Origin: Diorhabda sublineata | Taxonomy: Eukaryota > Arthropoda > Insecta > Coleoptera > Chrysomelidae | Length of the DNA stretch: 64,000 nt | Direction: 5' to 3' | Assembly (NCBI RefSeq): GCF_026230105.1 | Contig: NC_079477.1 | Location: forward strand, 1,369,001-1,433,000 | Shown here: positions 20,775 to 31,910 of the stretch, piece by piece | How the letters are laid out: each line of letters opens with the position of its first letter | How positions within the stretch are numbered: position 1 is the first letter of the stretch | Made by a program: the position numbers and the translations under genes | Notes under the pieces: model-generated | Told to the model about the DNA's origin: nothing | The model's database searches: none | Seen by the model: only the letters and a program-made list of their open reading frames with translations

Positions 20775-23660
20775 GATAAATCAATATTCGATCAAATTTC
20801 ATTTTAAAAGTGATTTTTGACTAAATTTCACTTTAAAAAGTCATTTATGGCAAAATTAGACTTGAAATAATTTCAAAAATGTCAATTTTCGGCCAAATTT
20901 CACTTGAAAGTCATTTCTGGCAAAATTATACGTGAACTAATTTCAAAAAGACCAATTTTTGACTAAATTTCACTTTAAAAGCAATTTTTGACGAAATAGC
21001 ACTTAAAATAATTTGAAAAAGATGAAATTTAGTCCAAATTCCATTTTAAAAAGTCATTTTTGGCAAAATTAGACTTGAACTAGTTTGAAAAAAATCAATT
21101 TTTGAACAAATTTCACTTTAAAAAATCATTTATGACAAAATTAGACTTGAACTAATTTCAAAAATGTCAATTTTTGACCAAATTTCACTTGAAAGTCATT
21201 TCTGGCAAAATTATACGTGAACTAATTTCAAAAAGACCAATTTTTGACTAAATTTCACTTTAAAAGCAATTTCTGACGAAATAGCACTTAAAATAATTTG
21301 AAAAAGATGAAATTTAGTCCAAATTCCATTTTAAAAAGTCATTTTTGGCAAAATTAGACTTGAATTAGTTTGAAAAAAATCAATTTTTGAACAAATTTCA
21401 CTTTAAAAAATCATTTATGACAAAATTAGACTTGAACTAATTTCAAAAATGTCAATTTTTGACCAAATTTCACTTGAAAGTCATTTCTGGCAAAATTATA
21501 CGTGAACTAATTTCAAAAAGACCAATTTTTGACTAAATTTCACTTTAAAAGCAATTTCTGACGAAATAGCACTTAAAATAATTTGAAAAAGATGAAATTT
21601 AGTCCAAATTCCATTTTAAAAAGTCATTTTTGGCAAAATTAGACTTGAATTAGTTTGAAAAAAATCAATTTTTGAACAAATTTCACTTTAAAAAATCATT
21701 TATGACAAAATTAGACTTGAACTAATTTCAAAAATGTCAATTTTTGACCAAATTTCACTTGAAAGTCATTTCTGGCAAAATTATACGTGAACTAATTTCA
21801 AAAAGATCAATTTTTGAACAAATTTCACTTTAAAAAATCATTTATGACAAAATTAGACTTGAACTAATTTCAAAAAGACCAATTTTTGACTAAATTTCAC
21901 TTTAAAAGCAATTTTTGACGAAATAGCACTTAAAATAATTTGAAAAAGATGAAATTTAGTCCAAATTCCATTTTAAAAAGTCATTTTTGGCAAAATTAGA
22001 CTTGAACTAGTTTGAAAAAAATCAATTTTTGAACAAATTTCACTTTAAAAAATCATTTATGACAAAATTAGACTTGAACTAATTTCAAAAATGTCAATTT
22101 TTGACCAAATTTCACTTGAAAGTCATTTCTGGCAAAATTATACGTGAACTAATTTCAAAAAGATCAATTTTTGAACAAATTTCACTTTAAAAGCAATTTC
22201 TGACGAAATAGCACTTAAAATAATTTGAAAAAGATGAAATTTAGTCCAAATTCCATTTTAAAAAGTCATTTTTGGCAAAATTAGACTTGAATTAGTTTGA
22301 AAAAAATCAATTTTTGAACAAATTTCACTTTAAAAAATCATTTATGACAAAATTAGACTTGAACTAATTTCAAAAATGTCAATTTTTGACCAAATTTCAC
22401 TTGAAAGTCATTTCTGGCAAAATTATACGTGAACTAATTTCAAAAAGATCAATTTTTGAACAAATTTCACTTTAAAAAATCATTTATGACAAAATTAGAC
22501 TTGAACTAATTTCAAAAATGTCAATTTTTGACCAAATTTCACTTGAAAGTCATTTCTGACAAAATTATACGTGAACTAATTTCAAAAAGATCAATTTTCG
22601 GCCAAATTTTACTTGAAAATCATTTCTGGCAAAATTACACTGAAACTAATTTCAAAAAGATCAATTTTTGGCCAAATTTTACTTGAAAATCATTTCTGGC
22701 AAAATTACACTGAAACTAATTTCAAAAAGATCAATTTTCGGCCAAATTTTACTTGAAAATCATTTCTGGCAAAATTACACTTAAGCTAATTTCAAAAATG
22801 GTAATTTTGTACCAAATTTCATTTTATAAAATCGTTTCGGGAAAAATTACACCTAAACTAGTTTCAAAAAGATCAATTTTTGACCAAATTTCCCTTCGAA
22901 GTTATTTTTGGCAAAATTACACTTAAACTAATTTGAAAAAGATGAAATTTGGTCCAAATTTCACTTTAAAAAGTCATTTTTGACATAATCACTAATTTCA
23001 AACAGGTCAATTTTCGGCCAAATTTCACTTGAAAGTCATTTCTAGCCAAATTACACATGAACTAATTTCAAAAAGATAACTTTTCGACAAAATTCTACTT
23101 TAAAAAGACATTTTTGGCAAAATTACACTGAAACTAATTTCAAAAATGGTAATTTTCGACCAAATTTTTTTTATAAAATCGTTTCGGGCAAAATTACACC
23201 TAAACTAGTTTCAAAAAGATCAATTTTTGACCAAATTTCCCTTCGAAGTTATTTTTGGCAAAATTACACTTAAACTAATTTGAAAAAGATGAAATTTGGT
23301 CCAAATTTCACTTTAAAAAGTCATTTTTGACATAATCACTAATTTCAAACAGGTCAATTTTCGGCCAAATTTCACTTGAAAGTCATTTCTGGCAAAATTA
23401 TACGTGAACTAATTTCAAAAAGATCACTTTTCGACAAAATTCTACTTTCAAAAGACATTTTTGGCAAAATTACACTGAAACTAATTTCAAAAATGGTAAT
23501 TTTCGACCAAATTTTATTTTATAAAATCGTTTGAGGCAAAATTACACCTAAACTAGTTTCAAAAATATCATTTTTTGGCCAAATTTCACTTCAAAGTAAT
23601 TCCTGGCAAAATTCCACTTAAACTAGGACATTTTCCCAGCAAATTCAACTTTAAAAAGAC
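20775..23660. repeat. degenerate ~71-bp minisatellite with a 285-bp higher-order unit
   Basis: The basic module is about 70-72 bp and carries variants of tttgaccaaatttcactt and tttctggcaaaatta. Four modules make a 285-bp block. The marker gaaatagcacttaaaataat occurs at 20,993, 21,278, 21,563, 21,920 and 22,205, spaced 285, 285, 357 and 285 bp, so one block gained an extra module. From about 22,560 to 23,660 modules are more divergent and a second repeat block (about 22,800-23,160 against about 23,150-23,510) is visible. No coding frame. Confidence 0.9.
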
Positions 23661-24325
23661 ATTTTTGACCGTTTACGGCTTAAAGAATCCATTTTGTAAC
23701 AAATTTAGATAAATCAAATTCGATTTTATGTCGAATTTCGAATGTCAAATGTCGAATGTCATTTTTATGTCAAATTAATATTTGTCAAAACTAATTTACG
23801 GCCTTTTCCATTACACAACATCTTTCCAGATGTCTCGTCCCGCATGTCCAGTTTACTCAATTCATTTATGTCGAGATATTTTACGTCATTTACGTTTTAG
23901 AGCCATAGAGCCTCCACACTATTAAACAACACACATAGACGTGTATAGAAGCGTTAGAGACTCAGGCGGTTGTGGTTTCTAGAAACCTGGCTCTCTTTGA
24001 TGCTTCTATGTCTGCTAATTATCTGATTAATTAATTGCACAGCAACTCTAATTGGAATCCTATTTATTTATGAGCATCGGCATTAATTTAATTACTGGAG
24101 GTGTTGTGAAACGTTTTCCAGTTTACCGTCAGCCCTTAATCCTCCTGCCGAAACTATTAAACGATAATGGGATTGGTACTTTGAGGTTAGGTGCTGAATA
24201 AACACGTTTCGTCCTCTTTTAAATAATCGCGTATTCAATGACCGTTACAACTGCTCGATTTTGTTGATATTATTTGGACAGTAAAGTGTTTTTTTATTGG
24301 AATTTCTATATTTAAATACCATGAA
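23661..24325. other. single-copy island between two arrays, possible regulatory DNA
   Basis: There is no coding frame. The left part has a short repeat of aatgtcaaatgtcgaatgtc type near 23,740. The centre (23,940-24,190) is less AT-rich, contains a hairpin (separate entry), the homeodomain-type run tgattaattaattgcac near 24,023 and ttaatttaattactgg near 24,082. This could be a conserved non-coding element of a nearby developmental gene, but that is inference from composition. Confidence 0.35.
23946..24008. repeat. hairpin-forming inverted repeat
   Basis: A perfect 14-bp palindrome, ggtttctagaaacc (23,974-23,987), is enclosed by outer arms tagaagc (23,946) and gcttcta (24,002), with partial pairing between them (ttagaga and tctcttt). 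It could be a structured RNA, a regulatory palindrome or a relic of a foldback element. Confidence 0.4.
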
Positions 24326-24329
24326 TGTC

Positions 24330-27095
24330 AAAAAATTCATCATCACAAACTTCTACCGATTATTGCTTCGGAAATCATCGAATAATCGTGCTTCTAAATT
24401 GACGTGTTATACAAACGATTCTTCAACAATTTACTGATCCTTGATGCACATAAATTTTCCCGAAATTATACCGTGGAGGTCTAAAAATTCCTAATCACAA
24501 ACTTCTACTTAATTATCTTTAAACTTCTACCGATTATTGCTTCGGAAATCATCGAATAATCGGGCTTCTAAATTGACTTGTTATACAAACGATTCTTCAA
24601 CAATTTACTGATCCTTGATGCACATAAATTTTCCCGAAATTATACCGTGGAGGTCTAAAAATTCCTAATCACAAACTTCTACTTAATTATCTTTAAACTT
24701 CTACCGATTATTGCTTCGGAAATCATCGAATAATCGGGCTTCTAAATTGACTTGTTATACAAACGATTCTTCAACAATTTACCGATTCTAAATGCACATA
24801 AATTTTCCCGAAATTATACCGTGGAGGTCTAAAAATTCCTAATCACAAACTTCTACTTAATTATCTTTAAACTTCTACCGATTATTGCTTCGGAAATCAT
24901 CGAATAATCGGGCTTCTAAATTGACTTGTTATACAAACGATTCTTCAACAATTTACCGATTCTAAATGCACATAAATTTTCCCGAAATTATACCGTGGAG
25001 GTCTAAAAATTCCTAATCACAAACTTCTACTTAATTATCTTTAAACTTCTACCGATTATTGCTTCGGAAATCATCGAATAATCGGGCTTCTAAATTGACT
25101 TGTTATACAAACGATTCTTCAACAATTTACCGATTCTAAATGCACATAAATTTTCCCGAAATTATACCGTGGAGGTCTAAAAATTCCTAATCACAAACTT
25201 CTACTTAATTATCTTTAAACTTCTACCGATTATTGCTTCGGAAATCATCGAATAATCGGGCTTCTAAATTGACTTGTTATACAAACGATTCTTCAACAAT
25301 TTACCGATTCTAAATGCACATAAATTTTCCCGAAATTATACCGTGGAGGTCTAAAAATTCCTAATCACAAACTTCTACTTAATTATCTTTAAACTTCTAC
25401 CGATTATTGCTTCGGAAACCATCGAATAATCGTGCTTCTAAATTGACTTGTTATACAAACGATTCTTCAACAATTTACTGATCCTTGATGCACATAAATT
25501 TTCCCGAAATTATACCGTGGAGGTCTAAAAATTCCTAATCACAAACTTCTACTTAATTATCTTTAAACTTCTACCGATTATTGCTTCGGAAATCATCGAA
25601 TAATCGGGCTTCTAAATTGACTTGTTATACAAACGATTCTTCAACAATTTACTGATCCTTGATGCACATAAATTTTCCCGAAATTATACCGTGGAGGTCT
25701 AAAAATTCCTAATCACAAACTTCTACTTAATTATCTTTAAACTTCTACCGACTATTGCTTCGGAAACCATCGAATAATCGGGCTTCTAAATTGACGTGTT
25801 ATACAAACGATACTTCAACAATTTACTGATCCTTGATGCACATAAATTTTCCCGAAATTATACCGTGGAGGTCTAAAAATTCCTAATCACAAACTTCTAC
25901 TTAATTATCTTTAAACTTCTACCGACTATTGCTTCGGAAACCATCGAATAATCGGGCTTCTAAATTGACGTGTTATACAAACGATACTTCAACAATTTAC
26001 TGATCCTTGATGCACATAAATTTTCCCGAAATTATACCGTGGAGGTCTAAAAATTCCTAATCACAAACTTCTACTTAATTATCTTTAAACTTCTACCGAT
26101 TATTGCTTCGGAAACCATCGAATAATCGTGCTTCTAAATTGACTTGTTATACAAACGATTCTTCAACAATTTACTGATCCTTGATGCACATAAATTTTCC
26201 CGAAATTATAACGTGGAGGTCTAAAAATTCCTAATCACAAACTTCTACTTAATTATCTTTAAACTTCTACCGATTATTGCTTCGGAAACCATCGAATAAT
26301 CGGGCTTCTAAATTGACGTGTTATACAAACGATACTTCAACAATTTACTGATCCTTGATGCACATAAATTTTCCCGAAATTATACCGTGGAGGTCTAAAA
26401 ATTCCTAATCACAAACTTCTACTTAATTATCTTTAAACTTCTACCGATTATTGCTTCGGAAACCATCGAATAATCGTGCTTCTAAATTGACTTGTTATAC
26501 AAACGATTCTTCAACAATTTACTGATCCTTGATGCACATAAATTTTCCCGAAATTATACCGTGGAGGTCTAAAAATTCCTAATAACAAACTTCTACTTAA
26601 TTATCTTTAAACTTCTACCGATTATTGCTTCGGAAACCATCGAATAATCGTGCTTCTAAATTGACGTGTTATACAAACGATTCTTCAACAATTTACTGAT
26701 CCTTGATGCACATAAATTTTCCCGAAATTATACCGTGGAGGTCTAAAAATTCCTAATCACAAACTTCTACTTAATTATCTTTAAACTTCTACCGATTATT
26801 GCTTCGGAAACCATCGAATAATCGTGCTTCTAAATTGACGTGTTATACAAACGATTCTTCAACAATTTACTGATCCTTGATGCACATAAATTTTCCCGAA
26901 ATTATACCGTGGAGGTCTAAAAATTCCTAATCACAAACTTCTACTTAATTATCTTTAAACTTCTACCGATTATTGCTTCGGAAACCATCGAATAATCGTG
27001 CTTCTAAATTGACGTGTTATACAAACGATTCTTCAACAATTTACTGATCCTTGATGCACATAAATTTTCCCGAAATTATACCGTGGAGGTCTAAA
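24330..27095. repeat. satellite array, 174-bp unit, about 16 copies
   Basis: The marker tattgcttcgg occurs at 24,361, 24,535, 24,709 and every 174 bp thereafter. The first unit is truncated at its left end, and the array stops at gtggaggtctaaaaa near 27,095. Variant sites (ggaaatcatcg or ggaaaccatcg, cgggcttc or cgtgcttc, tgacttg or tgacgtg, accgattc or actgatcc) group into runs of like units, indicating local homogenisation. No open frame of note. Confidence 0.95.
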
Positions 27096-28225
27096 AAAAG
27101 TCCACTTCAAACACGATCAAAACCAGAACTTGGAAATGCTGTTTTGAAGTAAACAAGACCCTCTAGGCGTAAATTTGTACACAATTTTCCAAAAATAAGA
27201 ACGTCAAGTATCAAAATAACTTGTCTTAAATCATTATCTTTCTATTTGTAAGGGATTTTCATCTAATTCGAAGTACATTACATATCAATTTGTATATTAT
27301 AACGAACGGTGGGGCTGCGATGTTAATTCTCGGTGATATAATTTGCAAATGGAAATAGGATGTGTATATATATATCAGACGATTATGATACATCATGTAC
27401 CAACTAATGCAAACTATATCAAATTTAATTAGTGCGCCGTATAACGGGAAGGGCTAAAACGACAGGACAGGACTAAGTTTTCAAACACAATTTCAACCTC
27501 AATAAAAAACAAAAACTCAACAAGTTTTTATTTTTATGTACGAAATGTTGTTTGTTTGGCCGTAATATCGACAATTCCATTCATTCACTTCAATATTTAC
27601 GAGGGTTGTCTTGAAAATTGACGATCTAATGAAGACATTTGTCTGTTTGCTTAAAAATTATCACAGCGACAAAATAAGCGACTAAAACGACTGAAATTTG
27701 AGTGAAAATCATTCAAACTGCTAGAATTTGTCTAATTTATCATTAATAATGAGTTTAGTACACAAAATACATCAATTACATGGAATTAAACATTCTAATA
27801 TATATCCAGAGTCGAAGCGAATTCGTTTTTTTTATAATTCAGCTTGTTTCCAGTGCTCTAACTCGAATTCTCCATTTTTTATACTTTCCTTCAGCTTCCC
27901 AACATTTTATTTAACAGTCCCATAAAAAAAAGCGCAAAGAAAATGATGATTTAGATCATTAATTGAACCCAAAATCGAAAATTCTACCCAGTTACCTCAT
28001 CACTAAACACTAAAATCTAGTTTCTTCATAATTTTTCGCTAGAAAAGGGCTTTCGACACGGTTCAGCATTACAACCTTTCAAACAGATCAAGATCCTACG
28101 GTTTATCGTCTTCTTTTCAACTGACTCAAAGATCCATCCGGATCCAGATATCTCAGAAAGATTCAGCATGTCCTGGTATGGTCACGTGGATGTTTTAGCC
28201 AAAATTGGAGCCTTCTTAGGCACCA
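27096..28225. other. single-copy AT-rich spacer, no gene supported
   Basis: A 65-codon plus-strand frame at 27,728-27,925 is rich in S, F and N with no domain, so probably chance. A short TATATATATA run lies near 27,365. The right end (from about 28,168) leads into a LINE remnant, whose first recognisable words are in a shifted frame. Confidence 0.4.
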
Positions 28226-28447
28226 ATCCTCTACAAGACCCAGATTCCTTCATCTTTGGAATACCATTTGCTTATTTGGAGTTCGGTTCCCAAGCAGTTT
28301 TATCTAGAGCAGTTTTCGCAAGACCTACTGGACAAGCAGCTAGCCAACAAGCCTCCACAACTCAATTTCTTTGAAAGAGCTCAAGATCGGTATCAACAGG
28401 CATCTCCAGACGGCAAGCATTACGTAAAACTGATGGGTTGGGTTTAA
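28226..28447 (+). pseudogene. LINE reverse transcriptase C-terminal remnant, copy 1
   Basis: The plus strand reads ILYKTQIPSSLEYHLLIW and then SSVPKQFYLEQF, matching the segment seen in many insect non-LTR retroelements as LYKTQIRPxLEYCSHIWxGAPK. The preceding words lie in another frame (a frameshift near 28,220). The frame then runs to a TAA at 28,445 with no further family likeness. DNA words here, for example ctacaagacccagattc and tatctagagcag, recur in the second copy at 30,964-31,324, so both derive from the same element. Confidence 0.6.
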
Positions 28448-28835
28448 AATGACTTAATTCGGGGAGAGATCTGGTCCTGCAAATATATTTTCACTTTTCA
28501 CTTGTCGATTCGTAAGTTTGGGCTTTGACCATCCACCCGAAGCATCACAAATCCTTTTATTAAGTGCCAAACGCCCTCTCCGGAGACCGGACAATTAAAT
28601 TAAGTTATACACAGAAACCGTCTTCTGATAGTAATGGAAAACGGATGAAATGGAGTCCATGTTAATAAAATAATTAAGCAAAATAATGAATATTTCAATT
28701 CAAGTTCGCTTTGTTGTCTCGAGAATGGTATCAGAATGTTTCTTTTTGAGCAGTGACGTGGTACTAAATCTGGTAAATGAAGCGGATAAAGATACAACAA
28801 GATTTTTAACGGCCAAAACATCTTAAGTCTGGCAC
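28448..28835. other. spacer between LINE remnant and 171-bp array
   Basis: No feature recognised. An antisense 88-codon frame over 28,600-28,866 has no domain and runs into the array. Confidence 0.35.
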
Positions 28836-30884
28836 TGCAGCTTAGGATTTGGTCTTGTCTGGACATAAACTATCGCCATAACCGAAAATTCGCTTCCTAG
28901 ATGTCGCCTGTTGAACTTGGAAGCATTCTAAATAGGGATGGAAGCGATTTGATTGAGTTTTTTGCCACAAAGACCCAGGGGCTGTTTTTACGAAGAAGTC
29001 TGTCAATGCAGCTTAGGATTTGGTCTTGTCTGGACATAAACTATCACCATAACCGAAAATTCGCTTCCTAGATGTCGCCTGTTGAACTTGGAAGCATTCT
29101 AAAGAGGGATAGAAGCGATTTGATTGAGTTTTTTGCCACAAAGACCCATGTGCTGTTTTTACGAAGAAGTCTGTCAATGCAGCTTAGGATTTGGTCTTGT
29201 CTGGACATAAACTATCACCATAACCGAAAATTCGCTTCCTAGATGTCGCCTGTTGAACTTGGAAGCATTCTAAAGAGGGATAGAAGCGATTTGATTGAGT
29301 TTTTTGCCACAAAGACCCAGGGGCTGTTTTTACGAAGAAGTCTGTCAATGCAGCTTAGGATTTGGTCTTGTCTGGACATAAACTATCACCATAACCGAAA
29401 ATTCGCTTCCTAGATGTCGCCTGTTGAACTTGGAAGCATTCTAAATAGGGATGGAAGCGATTTGATTGAGTTTTTTGCCACAAAGACCCAGGGGCTGTTT
29501 TTACGAAGAAGTCTGTCAATGCAGTTTAGGACTTGGTTTTGTCTGGACATAAACTATCACCATAACCGAAAATTCGCTTCCTAGATGTCGCTTGTTGAAC
29601 TTGGAAACATTCTAAATAGGGATGGAAGCGATTTGATTGAGTTTTTTGCCACAAAGACCCATGTGCTGTTTTTACGAAGAAGTCTGTCAATGCAGCTTAG
29701 GATTTGGTCTTATCTGGACATAAACTATCACCATAACCGAAAATTCGCTTCCTAGATGTCGCTTGTTGAACTTGGAAGCATTCTAAAGAGAGGTGGAAGC
29801 GATTTGATTGAGTTTTTTGCCACAAAGACCCAGGGGCTGTTTTTACGAAGAAGTCTGTCAATGCAGCTTAGGATTTGGTCTTGTCTGGACATAAACTATC
29901 ACCATAACCGAAAATTCGCTTCCTAGATGTCGCCTGTTGAACTTGGAAGCATTCTAAAGAGGGATAGAAGCGATTTGATTGAGTTTTTTGCCACAAAGAC
30001 CCAGGGGCTGTTTTTACGAAGAAGTCTGTCAATGCAGCTTAGGTTTTGGTCTTATCTGGACATAAACTATCACCATAACCGAAAATTCGCTTCCTAGATG
30101 TCGCTTGTTGAACTTGGAAGCATTCTAAAGAGGTATGGAAGCGATTTGATTGAGTTTTTTGCCACAAAGACCCATGTGCTGTTTTTACGAAGAAGTCTGT
30201 CAATGCAGCTTAGGATTTGGTCTTATCTGGACATAAACTATCACCATTACCGAAAATTCGCTTCCTAGATGTCGCTTGTTGAACTTGGAAGCATTCTAAA
30301 TAGGGATGGAAGCGATTTGATTGAGTTTCTTGCCACAAAGACCCAGGGGCTGTTTTTACGAAGAAGTCTGTCAATGCAGCTTAGGATTTGGTCTTGTCTG
30401 GACATAAACTATCACCATAACCGAAAATTCGCTTCCTAGATGTCGCCTGTTGAACTTGGAAGCATTCTAAAGAGGGATAGAAGCGATTTGATTGAGTTTT
30501 TTGCCACAAAGACCCATGTGCTGTTTTTACGAAGAAGTCTGTCAATGCAGCTTAGGATTTGGTCTTATCTGGACATAAACTATCACCATTACCGCAAATT
30601 CGCTTCCTAGATGTCGCTTGTTGAACTTGGAAGCATTCTAAATAGGGATGGAAGCGATTTGATTGAGTTTTTTGCCACAAAGACCCATGTGCTGTTTTTA
30701 CGAAGAAGTCTGTCAATGCAGCTTAGGATTTGGTCTTGTCTGGACATAAACTATCACCATAACCGAAAATTCGCTTCCTAGATGTCGCCTGTTGAACTTG
30801 GAAGCATTCTAAATAGGGATGGAAGCGATTTGATTGAGTTTTTTGCCACAAAGACCCAGGGGCTGTTTTTACGAAGAAGTCTGC
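28836..30884. repeat. satellite array, 171-bp unit, 12 copies
   Basis: The marker gcagcttaggatttggtc occurs at 28,838, 29,009, 29,180 and so on, spaced 171 bp. Variable sites include gacccaggggctg or gacccatgtgctg, tctaaatagggatgg or tctaaagagggatag, and gtcgcctg or gtcgcttg. The array ends abruptly at gaagaagtctgc, followed by new sequence (ttgctagatg). It is bracketed by two related LINE remnants. Confidence 0.95.
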
Positions 30885-30963
30885 TTGCTAGATGTTGAGG
30901 TAGTGAGCAATATGTCCTGGTATAGTCCTGGTATATAATTACCTAAGGCATCTTCACAAAAAC

Positions 30964-31324
30964 TTGAAGCCCAAGGAGCTAAACACCTCCCAACAGTTTC
31001 TAACCCTGTACAAGACCCAGATTCTTCCAGCTTCAACTTATTGGTCGAAAATTTGGAGCTGAGCTTCCAAGCATATTCTGAGGATGCTCGAGTCAATACA
31101 GAAGATAGCAATTCGACTTTTAGGCTATCCAGAGTCGACCAGTGCTATCTAGAGCAGCTTTTGCAAGACCTACTCGACAAGTAGTCGTGGTAGATAAATA
31201 TCGAGTTTGCTTGCAGACGCCCGGAGATCGGGACTCATTTCTTTGGAGGAGTGCAAGTCTGTGGAATCAGCTACCACTGCGTAAACTTGAAAATTCAATT
31301 CCTTCACTGACTGCACACATTTAG
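30964..31324 (+). pseudogene. LINE reverse transcriptase C-terminal remnant, copy 2
   Basis: The plus strand reads FLTLYKTQILPASTYWSKIW, a TGA, then ASKHILRMLESIQKIAIRLL and GYPESTSAI before a TAG at 31,150. This follows the typical LINE order LYKxQIRPxxEYxxxIWxxA, then LxxLxxxQxRAxRLI. A shifted frame (31,142-31,324) then gives RDSFLWRSASLWNQLP, matching the C-terminal FxxSAxxLWNSLP block. The order is correct but broken by one stop and at least one frameshift, so the copy is dead. Its DNA is close to copy 1 at 28.2 kb. Confidence 0.75.
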
Positions 31325-31910
31325 AGACTTGGAATAATAAATCAAGTGCAGGTTGATGATTTTCAAAATACTTTTTGCTCAAAGGGGAAACTGGCAAATA
31401 TTCTTCAGTAAAGATGATTTTGTACCAAATTATTTGCGAAGATCCTCTACATTTTAAAAATAAAATCTTCAATATCGTAGCTACAAGACCCGATGTTTTT
31501 TAAAAATACCCAACAATTGATTATTGTATAAATACTTTCAATATTCATTACAATCATTTTCCTATTCATCTCAAAGTCCTCTTTCCAACAAAAAAGCAGT
31601 CAATGAATGATATAGTGATCTTGAAATTACGTACCCACAAAACCACCATTAACAAAAAAGCATACAACTGAAAAAAAAACACCCTCTACCAGCCCTTAAT
31701 CGTCCTTAGAGATTATCCTCAATTGAAGGGTGCGAATCAATGTAGCATATGTAACAGACTGTTATTAACTTGAACAGAGTTGGACTTGGCGAAAATAGTA
31801 GAAAAAATATAAATATATTGATTAAATCGATATAATTTCCTCTGGAATTATCATCAAAATCTTCAAACATCGGTAATCCTACAGGATTTAATTCAGAAAA
31901 GAGGAATGCT
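31325..31910. other. single-copy spacer, no gene seen
   Basis: AT-rich DNA with no supported frame. The antisense 100-codon frame covering 31,170-31,472 overlaps the LINE remnant and is a shadow. Confidence 0.4.

Noticed and set aside
20775..27095. CRISPR-like arrays
   Set aside because: Units are contiguous tandem repeats with no unique spacers, and the sequence is eukaryotic with spliced exons.
31170..31472. 100-codon minus-strand frame
   Set aside because: It is antisense to the LINE remnant, whose sense strand has clear reverse transcriptase motifs.
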